Shown: positions 1 to 6,428, counted from the stretch's first letter. The stretch is DNA of 9,171 bases from an uncultured Collinsella sp. (GCA_937896835.1 CALBOJ010000109.1:1-9171); one strand, 5' to 3'. The notes: generated by a model from the letters alone, not told the origin. Made by a program: numbers and translations.

Positions 1-8
1 CCAGCCAT

Positions 9-48
9 AAAAAAGCCTCCCATTTCTTGTGTCCAAGAAATGGGAGGC
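9..48 (-). terminator. Rho-independent terminator reading leftward
   Basis: A perfect 15-bp inverted repeat (15-29 with 34-48) has a TGTC loop (30-33). On the minus strand the stem is followed by six Ts (complement of 9-14). On the plus strand no T-run follows the stem, so it acts mainly on leftward transcripts. No protein gene on the minus strand to its right is supported, so the transcript it ends is unknown. Confidence 0.85.
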
Positions 49-300
49 AGTTCACTTCGTGCGGCGGGGGTTTCTTGCGTCCTGCGGAGTGTTCTGAAAA
101 ATAACTTCAGGGCGGGCCCTGCGGCAACTCTGCAGGGGGAGTGCGATTCCTCGATCGCTCACTTAATCTGATGAGAAATTGAGTGAGGCCGGAGCTTTAG
201 CTCCGGCCTCCTCATATAAGGGCTCGGCAAAGCCGAGCCACCAAATTTGCATCAGCTCCCAGAACATGTTTGAGAACTGTGCCTGAAGTATGTATTTGCA
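49..300. other. Gene-free region with several hairpins
   Basis: I see no supportable coding sequence here. The stretch carries hairpin-forming repeats: CCCTGC (117-122) with GCAGGG (132-137); a bulged stem at 141-162 built on GCGAT/ATCGC; a 12-bp stem at 185-210; and an 8-bp stem at 221-239. Since a leftward terminator lies at its left end, the region may be transcribed as a non-coding RNA on the minus strand. That is inference, because I found no clear minus-strand promoter. Confidence 0.5.
185..239. repeat. Two tandem short-loop hairpins
   Basis: The first is a perfect 12-bp inverted repeat (185-196 with 199-210). The second is a perfect 8-bp inverted repeat, GGCTCGGC (221-228) with GCCGAGCC (232-239), with an AAA loop. 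Neither has a T-run on either strand, so they are not typical terminators. They look like structural or mobile-repeat elements rather than parts of a gene. Confidence 0.7.
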
Positions 301-425
301 GGCCCCGAATCGGTGTTGCCTCCCGGCGCATTCCGCAGGGGGAGCGATATTTTGCAGCACGAAGTGCGCAACAAAATATCGCTCATGCCCGAGGACGCGC
401 CGGGAGGCAACACCGATTCGGGGCC
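301..425. repeat. 125-nt long-stem palindromic repeat element
   Basis: The outer arms are a perfect 29-bp inverted repeat (301-329 with 397-425). After an asymmetric internal loop (330-341 and 385-396) there is a second perfect 13-bp stem (342-354 with 372-384), then a small GCAC-GAA-GTGC tip (357-367). An RNA from either strand would fold into one long hairpin. Because it is palindromic, both strands give similar spurious peptides containing PRIGVASRR. The form suits a MITE-like or REP-like intergenic element. No transposase or clear target-site duplication is visible. Confidence 0.8.
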
Positions 426-463
426 GGACACACGGATTTACCTGCACATTTACAAATTCGTAA

Positions 464-512
464 ACTTTTTTGAAAAAAGTGCTTGCACAGTTCTCGAATC
501 ATAGGTTATTAT
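464..512 (+). promoter_or_regulatory. Promoter of tRNA-Leu with A/T palindrome
   Basis: A 17-bp palindrome, ACTTTTTTGAAAAAAGT (464-480), precedes a -35 box TTGCAC (483-488). An 18-bp spacer leads to a -10 box TATTAT (507-512). Transcription would start near 519, giving a leader of about 50 nt before tRNA-Leu. The same palindrome and -35 arrangement recurs before two other tRNA genes in this window. Confidence 0.75.
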
Positions 513-569
513 CTTCCTCGTTGAACGCGCGGGTCTAACAAAACGAACCGCGAATCAACAACATAGCAT

Positions 570-659
570 GTCGGAGTGGCGGAATTGGCAGACGCGCTAG
601 CTTGAGGTGCTAGTGACCGCTTTTTGGTCATGCGGGTTCAAGTCCCGCCTCCGACACCA
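570..659 (+). tRNA. tRNA-Leu (anticodon GAG)
   Basis: The acceptor stem GTCGGAG (570-576) pairs with CTCCGAC (649-655). It is followed by discriminator A656 and an encoded CCA (657-659). The anticodon stem CTAGC (597-601) and GCTAG (609-613) flanks the loop TTGAGGT, which gives anticodon GAG at 604-606 (reads CTC/CTT). The long variable arm (about 613-631) is the class II hallmark of tRNA-Leu, and the T-arm GGGTTCAAGTCCC is intact. Confidence 0.97.
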
Positions 660-670
660 TCGCATTTGAG

Positions 671-692
671 AAGCCTCTTCGGAGGCTTTTTT
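671..692 (+). terminator. Terminator after tRNA-Leu
   Basis: A 7-bp stem AAGCCTC (671-677) with GAGGCTT (682-688) closes a stable TTCG tetraloop and runs into a six-T tract (687-692). It sits 11 nt after the tRNA and only 26 nt before the next start codon, leaving little room for a separate promoter. Confidence 0.88.
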
Positions 693-718
693 GTTACCGA
701 TAGACGGTGGGGTCCACG

Positions 719-3064
719 ATGGAAACGCTTGAACGCAACGAGTGGGCAGACGTTGCCCAACTAGTCGAGATCACGAGCGATGCTGTCATCATCTGCGAGC
801 TCGACGGAACCATTCTGCATGTGAATAATCGCTTACTTGGTTTGATGCGCGAGGAACGCGCCGACGTCATTGGTGGAGATGTTAAAGACGTCCTGTACTC
901 GTCCGCTTTTGAACGTGCGACGGAACATCGTCTGCCATTTGAAACTGATGGCTCCGAGAACGAACTGATGCTCAAGCTGAGTGACGGCTCCTTTATCCCC
1001 GTCTTGGTTCGTGCGGGCTCCGTAACGCCTCCACGCATCTTTGGGCGCCGCGCGCCACGTGTCCTGGTGGCGCTCCATAGCATCGAAGAACAGTATTCGC
1101 ACGACCGTCAGCTCAAGCGTGCTCTTTCGGAGCTTAGAGTGGCTAACAAGCGCCTCTCTGGCACGCTCTCGGTCATTATGAGTACCGTGGGCTCCGATGA
1201 GCTGCCCAGCCTACTTGATACCGTTTTGAACCAGCTTGTAGGAACGCTCGATGCTTCGGGTGCTGCTATCTATTTTTCTGAGAGCGGCGGTTTTAAACTT
1301 CGCGGTGTTTCCAAGGAGCTGTACGACAGCTACCTGCCTGAGTTTTTGCCGTATGGCGCTGGCATTCCGACGTATGTTCTTCGTGAGTCGCGTGCCTGTC
1401 GCTTGTCGATTCAACAGGACCTTAAGGGTGATAAGGCCGCCTCCGGTATGTTTATGGACCTGGACAATCGTTCTAAGCACCTGTTGCGCATGCAGGATAT
1501 GCCTCCGTACCGCAGCGAGATCTGTCTTCCCGTTTTTTACGGTACGCAGATCCTTGGCGTGCTGGAAGTTGGTTGGAAACGCCCCCAGGCACCGCTCGCC
1601 TATGACGTTAATGTACTCGAGGTCATTTGCGATTACTTGTCTATCCAACTGGTCGGCATGGCATCGAGTCTTCGCTCTCGTCGCACGGCCGAGCTTGGCC
1701 GCTCGCTCAATGTCTTACGTGATGAGTTGTTTACCTTTCTAGACGATTCCGTCGCGGCTACCCAGGCGGTATCGTCCGAGATCTGCAATATGCTCAACTG
1801 CCATTTTTGCCCTGTTGAGTATGACGCCAGTCTGGATTCCTACGTCATAGATTTTGAAGGCGGCAGTCGCGTTGCTTTGCCGGACGATCCCGAGAAGCTT
1901 TTCTTTTCCACGACGGCGCCAGCGGCACGTCTGGGGGCTGGCCCTGATGGCTTTGAGGCATCTGTTTTGGGCGGTACGAGTGCCGAGGACCTTAAACACG
2001 TCCGTATAACTCGCGTTGACGAATCGATGCCTATGGGAGGCTGGCTTAGGGCGCATGGTCTGCCTTGTCAAGGTCTCTACGTCGACTCCGGCATCGAGGC
2101 GGGGCGACCACGCTCTAAGGGTGATGGCAAGCACAGTAACGACGCAATTGTTCCTGCTTCTGTTGCGAAGAGCCCGACGACGCGCGCGCTACTGCTTCGT
2201 GATGGCAGCCAAGAGCCGATTGATGACCTTGAATATGACTACTTGGTGCACTTGGCGCATGACTTTGAACTGATCTACGAAGGTGAATCTCAAAAGCGCG
2301 AGGAGCGTCATATCGCTCAGACCCTTCAGATCGGCATGAGAAATTCCCTGGGGGATGTTCCGGGTATCGCAACCGATTCGGTGTACCTGTCGGCCACGAA
2401 CTCGGCGTTGGTCGGCGGCGATTTCTATACGCTCATCCGTCTTCCCGACGACTGCGCCGTCATGATTCTGGGTGATGTGTCTGGCAAAGGCATTGAGGCC
2501 GCATCGATGTCCGCGCTCGTCAAGACGGCTCTGACGGCATATGCGTGGGAGGGCGCTGGACCGGCCCGCATGGCACGCTCCCTTAACAGTATGCTCATGG
2601 GCTTTTCGAGGGTCGAGACGTTCGTGACAGCCTTTATCGCCAAGATTGACCTGAAAGCCGGACGCGCAACGTATTGTTCGGCGGGCCATCCTCCGACCAT
2701 GGTCATCAGGCCAGAGTCGATGCCACTGGGTGGCGGCGAGGCTCGTGGGGGAGAGGTCGAGCTACTTGGATGCCAATCGGGTGTAATCGGTGCCTTTGAG
2801 AGTATGGTGTACGAGACAGGCGTGTTTACGTTCGCCCCCGGCGACATGCTCTTCATGTATACGGATGGAACGATTGAGGCCCGCGACCGCACCGGAGCGT
2901 TCTTTGGCGAGCAGCGCTTGCGCGATCTTCTGCTTTCTGTTTCGGGGGAGGGCGTGTCGGGCATTTGCGGCAAGGTCTTGGGCGAGCTTGACCGATTTAC
3001 CGAATCGGCGCTGGACGATGACATTGCATTGGTGTCCCTTGAGTTTTTACGGGGTCGTTCATAG
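719..3064 (+). CDS. PAS-GAF-SpoIIE (PP2C-type) serine phosphatase, RsbU-like
   Basis: A cytoplasmic sensor phosphatase of 781 residues. The N-terminus (about 11-120) reads as a PAS domain. A short coiled-coil segment (about 128-155) leads to a GAF domain (about 160-313). Residues 340-510 are of unclear fold, possibly a worn second sensor. The C-terminal 240 residues are a SpoIIE/PP2C catalytic domain with its metal-binding motifs: VGGDFYT (from 565), GDVSGKG (from 585), AGHPP (from 655), YTDGT (from 714) and LDDDIALV (from 765), so activity is expected. Enzymes of this family dephosphorylate STAS anti-sigma antagonists, which fits the next gene. I chose ATG 719, which has GGTGGGG six bases upstream; an in-frame GTG at 707 would add four residues. 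No promoter is visible after the tRNA-Leu terminator. No membrane segment is seen. Confidence 0.92.
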   Translation: METLERNEWADVAQLVEITSDAVIICELDGTILHVNNRLLGLMREERADVIGGDVKDVLYSSAFERATEHRLPFETDGSENELMLKLSDGSFIPVLVRAGSVTPPRIFGRRAPRVLVALHSIEEQYSHDRQLKRALSELRVANKRLSGTLSVIMSTVGSDELPSLLDTVLNQLVGTLDASGAAIYFSESGGFKLRGVSKELYDSYLPEFLPYGAGIPTYVLRESRACRLSIQQDLKGDKAASGMFMDLDNRSKHLLRMQDMPPYRSEICLPVFYGTQILGVLEVGWKRPQAPLAYDVNVLEVICDYLSIQLVGMASSLRSRRTAELGRSLNVLRDELFTFLDDSVAATQAVSSEICNMLNCHFCPVEYDASLDSYVIDFEGGSRVALPDDPEKLFFSTTAPAARLGAGPDGFEASVLGGTSAEDLKHVRITRVDESMPMGGWLRAHGLPCQGLYVDSGIEAGRPRSKGDGKHSNDAIVPASVAKSPTTRALLLRDGSQEPIDDLEYDYLVHLAHDFELIYEGESQKREERHIAQTLQIGMRNSLGDVPGIATDSVYLSATNSALVGGDFYTLIRLPDDCAVMILGDVSGKGIEAASMSALVKTALTAYAWEGAGPARMARSLNSMLMGFSRVETFVTAFIAKIDLKAGRATYCSAGHPPTMVIRPESMPLGGGEARGGEVELLGCQSGVIGAFESMVYETGVFTFAPGDMLFMYTDGTIEARDRTGAFFGEQRLRDLLLSVSGEGVSGICGKVLGELDRFTESALDDDIALVSLEFLRGRS

Positions 3065-3142
3065 ACGGCGCTGAACGGGCTGAATCCGCACGGTTGGGGA
3101 AACGAATGCATCGAGTGGGCTTTTTTGGGGAACCATGGTCGT

Positions 3143-3889
3143 ATGAATGAGTGGAATGACATAGCGGTTTTGACGCCACCAGGCGATATCGACATCGCCA
3201 CGGTGCCTGCGCTGCGTCGGCGGTTGGATGCTTTGATTGGCCGCGGCGTGCGTCGTGTTGTCATCAACTGTCAGGCTGTTAGCTTTATCGATTCGACGGG
3301 CTTGGCATTCCTGCTTACGCGCGCTCGTGAGCTCATGAGGCGAGAAGGCCTGCTTTCGCTCGTCAATGCATCAGGTGAAGTTGTTCGCTTTTTGGAGATT
3401 GCTCGTCTTGTCGATATCCTTCATGTCGCGGGGCCGGCACGGGAGTCTATTCCCGCCATTCCGGTGGGGGAGCTGCCTCGCTGGAGTAAGAGCGTCGAGG
3501 TCCGTCAGGGTATCGAGAATCTTCCATACTACCGACATCGCATCGCCGAACTCCTTGAATCGCTTCCGTTGCGCCGTGACGAGCGCTACGATGTCGCATT
3601 GGCGTCGGGGGAGGCGCTGGGTAATGCCTATGACCATGCGGGCGGTATCGGGTGCGTCCTGACGGTTCAGGCCTATGGCGATCGCGTTGTGGTTGAGGTG
3701 CTTGATCGAGGTGCCGGCTATTCTATCGATGAAACGAGCGAGCCGGTTGCATCTGAGGAACGCGGCCGTGGTATCAAGCTTATGCGTATGCTCGTCGATA
3801 ACGTGGAGGTTGCTCGTCGTACGGACGGCGCCGGCACGCGCGTGCAGATGGTGAAGCTGTTTAGCGGAGCGCTGGAATCGTGTGCCTAG
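3143..3889 (+). CDS. STAS-HATPase fusion: anti-sigma antagonist joined to anti-sigma kinase
   Basis: A protein of 248 residues with two signalling domains in one chain. Residues 1-110 form a STAS domain of the SpoIIAA/RsbV type with FIDSTGL, in which Ser51 is the expected phosphorylation site. Residues about 125-245 form a GHKL ATPase of the SpoIIAB/RsbW type. Its N box (from 152) has Glu157, Asn161 and His165; the G1 box is D188-R-G190-A-G192; the glycine-rich G2 box lies at 208-210. These partners are normally separate, with the kinase phosphorylating the antagonist and the RsbU-like phosphatase reversing it, and that phosphatase is encoded 78 bp upstream. The two genes are probably one operon. 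I chose ATG 3143, where GGGG at 3127-3130 is a distant SD; TTG 3125 would add six residues but has no SD. The target sigma factor is not in the window. Confidence 0.9.
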   Translation: MNEWNDIAVLTPPGDIDIATVPALRRRLDALIGRGVRRVVINCQAVSFIDSTGLAFLLTRARELMRREGLLSLVNASGEVVRFLEIARLVDILHVAGPARESIPAIPVGELPRWSKSVEVRQGIENLPYYRHRIAELLESLPLRRDERYDVALASGEALGNAYDHAGGIGCVLTVQAYGDRVVVEVLDRGAGYSIDETSEPVASEERGRGIKLMRMLVDNVEVARRTDGAGTRVQMVKLFSGALESCA

Positions 3890-3934
3890 CAAATCGCTTT
3901 AGCGCGTTTGGCTATTAAGAACATGCGGCAGACA

Positions 3935-3982
3935 AGTTTTTTGAAAAAAGTACTTGCGTCTTTTGGACAACTCGCGTAAATT
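3935..3982 (+). promoter_or_regulatory. Promoter of tRNA-Gly/Cys/Gly cluster with A/T palindrome
   Basis: Six Ts (3937-3942), a G and six As (3944-3949) form the palindrome. The -35 box TTGCGT (3954-3959) follows, then a 17-bp spacer and the -10 box TAAATT (3977-3982). Initiation near 3989 would leave a leader of only a few bases before the tRNA at 3995. Confidence 0.75.
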
Positions 3983-3994
3983 AATAACCCGCAA

Positions 3995-4070
3995 GCGGAC
4001 ATGGCTCAGTTGGTAGAGCACAACCTTGCCAAGGTTGGGGTCGCGGGTTCGAGCCCCGTTGTCCGCTCCA
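3995..4070 (+). tRNA. tRNA-Gly (anticodon GCC), copy 1
   Basis: The acceptor GCGGACA (3995-4001) pairs with TGTCCGC (4060-4066); discriminator T4067 and CCA 4068-4070 are encoded. The anticodon stem CAACC (4021-4025) and GGTTG (4033-4037) flanks loop TTGCCAA, giving anticodon GCC at 4028-4030 (reads GGC/GGT). It is identical over all 76 bases to the copies at 4221 and 6350. Confidence 0.97.
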
Positions 4071-4080
4071 TTGCATTTCC

Positions 4081-4103
4081 GGACCGTTTAGGCGGTCCTT
4101 TTT
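4081..4103 (+). terminator. Terminator-like hairpin between tRNA-Gly and tRNA-Cys
   Basis: A 6-bp stem GGACCG (4081-4086) with CGGTCC (4093-4098) is followed by five Ts (4099-4103). tRNA-Cys begins two bases later with no promoter of its own, so the hairpin must be leaky or act as a processing/attenuation signal. Confidence 0.7.
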
Positions 4104-4104
4104 C

Positions 4105-4178
4105 GGCGAAGTGGCCAAGTGGTAAGGCAGAGGCCTGCAAAGCCTTTACCCCCGGTTCGAATCCGGGCTTCGCCTCCA
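4105..4178 (+). tRNA. tRNA-Cys (anticodon GCA)
   Basis: The acceptor GGCGAAG (4105-4111) pairs with CTTCGCC (4168-4174); T4175 is the discriminator and CCA is encoded at 4176-4178. The anticodon loop CTGCAAA gives GCA at 4137-4139. The T-arm CCGGTTCGAATCCGG is intact. No promoter lies between the upstream hairpin and this gene, so it depends on read-through from tRNA-Gly copy 1. Confidence 0.96.
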
Positions 4179-4187
4179 GGCAACATC

Positions 4188-4210
4188 CGGGCGCTCCGGC
4201 GCCCGTTTTG
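4188..4210 (+). terminator. Terminator-like hairpin after tRNA-Cys
   Basis: A 7-bp GC stem (4188-4194 with 4199-4205) with a TCCG loop is followed by a T-rich tract (TTTTGTTTT, from 4206). The next tRNA-Gly starts about 15 bases downstream without a clear promoter, so termination may be partial. Confidence 0.75.
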
Positions 4211-4220
4211 TTTTACATAT

Positions 4221-4296
4221 GCGGACATGGCTCAGTTGGTAGAGCACAACCTTGCCAAGGTTGGGGTCGCGGGTTCGAGCCCCGTTGTCCGCTCCA
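4221..4296 (+). tRNA. tRNA-Gly (anticodon GCC), copy 2
   Basis: A 76-base copy identical to the gene at 3995-4070, including the encoded CCA (4294-4296) and anticodon GCC. It has no visible promoter of its own and is probably transcribed as the last member of the Gly-Cys-Gly unit. Confidence 0.97.
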
Positions 4297-4304
4297 AACG
4301 TAAC

Positions 4305-4334
4305 AGCCCGACTACTACGGTAGCCGGGCTTTTT
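4305..4334 (+). terminator. Terminator of the tRNA-Gly-Cys-Gly unit
   Basis: The stem pairs AGCCCG (4305-4310) with CGGGCT (4325-4330), then CTAC (4312-4315) with GTAG (4320-4323) across one A/C mismatch. It is followed by a five-T tract (4330-4334). This is the strongest hairpin of the cluster. Confidence 0.88.
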
Positions 4335-4348
4335 CGTACCCGTCGCCT

Positions 4349-4364
4349 GGGCTCGAACCCGCGA
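4349..4364 (-). other. Inverted 16-nt match to tRNA-Gly T-arm
   Basis: On the minus strand this reads TCGCGGGTTCGAGCCC, which is identical to the T-arm region of the tRNA-Gly copies (4041-4056 in copy 1). The rest of the tRNA is missing and the T-stem would not close properly with the flanking bases, so this is a fragment and not a gene. It may be a relic of a tRNA-targeted insertion or duplication, or chance. Confidence 0.5.
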
Positions 4365-4400
4365 GGGAGCGATCGTTTTGGGGCGTGGCTGTGGCGTTGT

Positions 4401-4474
4401 TTGTCGCGAATGTCCGCTTTGGGCGTATCATCGTGGGCATCTCGCATAACCTCGTTGCAAGGGAGATACGCCCC
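4401..4474 (+). promoter_or_regulatory. Possible promoter and inverted-repeat leader of the alpha-glucosidase gene
   Basis: A weak promoter is possible: TTGTCG (4401-4406), a 19-bp spacer, TATCAT (4426-4431). A perfect 9-bp inverted repeat, GGGCGTATC (4421-4429) and GATACGCCC (4465-4473), ends one base before the start codon and touches the SD GGGAG (4461-4465). A second pairing (4435-4443 with 4463-4473, two-base bulge) uses the same right arm. It could be a regulator operator or an RNA structure hiding the ribosome site. The assignment is tentative. Confidence 0.35.
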
Positions 4475-6208
4475 ATGGCTACAGAAAAGTCTTCTTCGCG
4501 CTCGTGGATGTCCGATGCCGCGATCTATCAGATCTACCCGCGCTCGTTTAAGGATTCGACTGGTTCGGGTCTGGGCGATATCGCGGGCATTACCCAGCAG
4601 ATGGACTATCTTGAGCGACTGGGTATCGAGGCCATCTGGCTGAGCCCGTTTTACCCTTCGCCTCTTGTCGATGGCGGCTATGATGTGGCGGACTACTGCG
4701 ATGTCGACCCACGTCTCGGCTCGCTTGACGACTTCGATGACATGATCGCTGCGGCTCACGCGCGCGGCATCAAGGTCATCGTCGACATCGTGCCCAACCA
4801 TTCATCCAACCAGCACCCCTGGTTCAAAGCCGCTCTTGCCGCCGGCCCCGGATCGCCCGAACGCGCCCGTTATATCTTCCGCGATGGTCGCGGCGAGCAT
4901 GGCGAGCTGCCTCCCACCAATTGGAATGCCAACTTTGGCGGCCCCGCATGGACGCGTGTTGCGGACGGTCAGTGGTATCTGCACATGTTTACGCCCGAGC
5001 AGCCGGACTTTGACTGGTCATGCCCTGAGGTTCACGCGCTCTTTTGCGACGTCCTGGCGTTTTGGAGCGATCGAGGCGTCGACGGCTTTCGCATTGATGT
5101 GGCGCAGGGTCTCGCCAAGGATCTCGACCGCGATGACCTCGACCGGTGGCATCTCGCCGAGGGCGATGACATGGTTGACGACGGCACCCATCCGCTGTGG
5201 GACCGCAATGAGGTCCACGAGATCTATCGCGAGTGGCGCCGCGTGTTCGACCGCTATAATCCGCCGCGCAGTGCCGTTGCCGAGGCGTGGGTGCTGCCCG
5301 AGCGCCAGTATCTCTACGCGCGTCCCAGCGAGCTTGGCCAGACATTCAACTTTGAGTTTGCCAAGGCCACTTGGACCTATGATGACATGCACACTGCAAT
5401 CGAGAAGGGCTTGAAGGCAGCCGTCGAATCCGATTCCGCCTCGACCTGGGTACTCTCCAACCACGACGTGCCGCGCGTGGCGACACGCTATGCCCTGCCG
5501 CAAATCAAGGCGACGCGCTACCACCAGATTGCGCTCGACTGGCTCTTGCGCGACGGGTCGTCTTATGACGAGGACCGTGAACTCGGCGAGCGCCGCGCGC
5601 GGGCGGCCCTTTTGCTTGAGCTGGCGCTTCCGGGCTCGGCATACGTGTATCAGGGTGAGGAGCTCGGCCTTTTTGAGGTGGCTGATATCCCGTGGGCTGC
5701 ACTCGAAGACCCTACTGCGACCAATACGCACGGACCGAAGCGTGAGAAGGGGCGCGACGGCTGTCGTGTGCCCCTGCCGTGGGTGGCAGCGGACGATCCC
5801 GCGCATGGCGGATCGTTTGGGTTTTCGCCGGCAGACGCCGATGCAGCGCCTCATCTGCCGCAGCCTGCATGGTTTTCCGATTATGCTGCCGATAAGGAAG
5901 AAGCGGACCCGACATCGATGCTTGCGCTCTATCGTGACGCCCTCTGGCTGCGGCGCAAGCTGCGCGGGTGCGCCAACGATCTTGCGTGGCTCGATCTTGA
6001 CGGGCGCACCGGTCTTGCGGATGGTGCCGAGGGCGCTGAGGGCGGCGTCATCGCCTATCGCCGCGATAACGGCTGGGCGTGTGTGACGAACTTCGGTGCA
6101 GCACCTGTGGAGCTGCCGGCGGGCAGGGTCCTGCTCACCTCATCACCGCTTGCAGACGGCAGGCTCGCGCAGGACAGCTCTGCCTGGATCATGCTCGGCG
6201 AGATGTAG
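4475..6208 (+). CDS. GH13 alpha-glucosidase (alpha-amylase superfamily)
   Basis: A cytoplasmic glycoside hydrolase of 577 residues, with no signal peptide. It is expected to release glucose from the non-reducing end of short alpha-glucans such as maltose or isomaltose-type sugars. The TIM barrel opens with AAIYQIYPRSF (about residues 15-25). Conserved region I is DIVPNHS (from 104). GFRIDVA gives the nucleophile Asp208, AEAWV the acid/base Glu270, and NHDVPR the transition-state Asp331, so the catalytic triad is complete. The last 80 residues look like the usual C-terminal beta domain. Length and motifs suit the actinobacterial alpha-glucosidase/oligo-1,6-glucosidase group; exact linkage preference cannot be read from sequence. 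ATG 4475 is chosen for its AAGGGAG SD nine bases upstream. The open frame extends to 4385 but that part is not protein-like. It lies between identical tRNA-Gly genes, with no sugar transporter or regulator in view. Confidence 0.93.
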   Translation: MATEKSSSRSWMSDAAIYQIYPRSFKDSTGSGLGDIAGITQQMDYLERLGIEAIWLSPFYPSPLVDGGYDVADYCDVDPRLGSLDDFDDMIAAAHARGIKVIVDIVPNHSSNQHPWFKAALAAGPGSPERARYIFRDGRGEHGELPPTNWNANFGGPAWTRVADGQWYLHMFTPEQPDFDWSCPEVHALFCDVLAFWSDRGVDGFRIDVAQGLAKDLDRDDLDRWHLAEGDDMVDDGTHPLWDRNEVHEIYREWRRVFDRYNPPRSAVAEAWVLPERQYLYARPSELGQTFNFEFAKATWTYDDMHTAIEKGLKAAVESDSASTWVLSNHDVPRVATRYALPQIKATRYHQIALDWLLRDGSSYDEDRELGERRARAALLLELALPGSAYVYQGEELGLFEVADIPWAALEDPTATNTHGPKREKGRDGCRVPLPWVAADDPAHGGSFGFSPADADAAPHLPQPAWFSDYAADKEEADPTSMLALYRDALWLRRKLRGCANDLAWLDLDGRTGLADGAEGAEGGVIAYRRDNGWACVTNFGAAPVELPAGRVLLTSSPLADGRLAQDSSAWIMLGEM

Positions 6209-6290
6209 TGGCCTCTTGCGGCGAGTTTGCGTTTGCCTGCGCCTTCCGTGGTGGCTGATGTCTTCGCGAGGTTCGCGAGGGCGTCGCAAA

Positions 6291-6337
6291 ACTTTTTAAA
6301 AAAAGTTCTTGCATTTGGGTGGATCATCCCGTATATT
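6291..6337 (+). promoter_or_regulatory. Promoter of tRNA-Gly/Val with A/T palindrome
   Basis: A palindromic A/T block, ACTTTTTAAAAAAAGT (6291-6306), precedes -35 TTGCAT (6309-6314). A 17-bp spacer leads to -10 TATATT (6332-6337). The start would be near 6344, just before the tRNA at 6350. It is the best-formed of the three tRNA promoters in the window. Confidence 0.8.
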
Positions 6338-6349
6338 AAATCCTCGCAG

Positions 6350-6425
6350 GCGGACATGGCTCAGTTGGTAGAGCACAACCTTGCCAAGGTTGGGGTCGCG
6401 GGTTCGAGCCCCGTTGTCCGCTCCA
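6350..6425 (+). tRNA. tRNA-Gly (anticodon GCC), copy 3
   Basis: Identical over 76 bases to the genes at 3995 and 4221, with encoded CCA (6423-6425). It has its own promoter and is followed after three Ts by tRNA-Val, so the two are co-transcribed. Confidence 0.97.
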
Positions 6426-6428
6426 TTT

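Noticed and set aside
163..473. Overlapping open frames on both strands across 163-473
   Set aside because: They lie on the large palindrome and give mirror-like peptides; they have no ribosome sites and match no protein family I know.
2425..3267. Minus-strand open frame of 280 codons opposite the phosphatase
   Set aside because: It lies antisense to the SpoIIE domain, whose plus-strand motifs are complete; composition is typical of a GC-rich shadow frame.
4001..4643. Plus-strand open frames across the tRNA cluster
   Set aside because: They are translations of tRNA genes and run into the alpha-glucosidase in another frame.
6263..6280. Tandem 9-bp repeat TTCGCGAGG x2
   Set aside because: Too short and only two units; no array or function is indicated.
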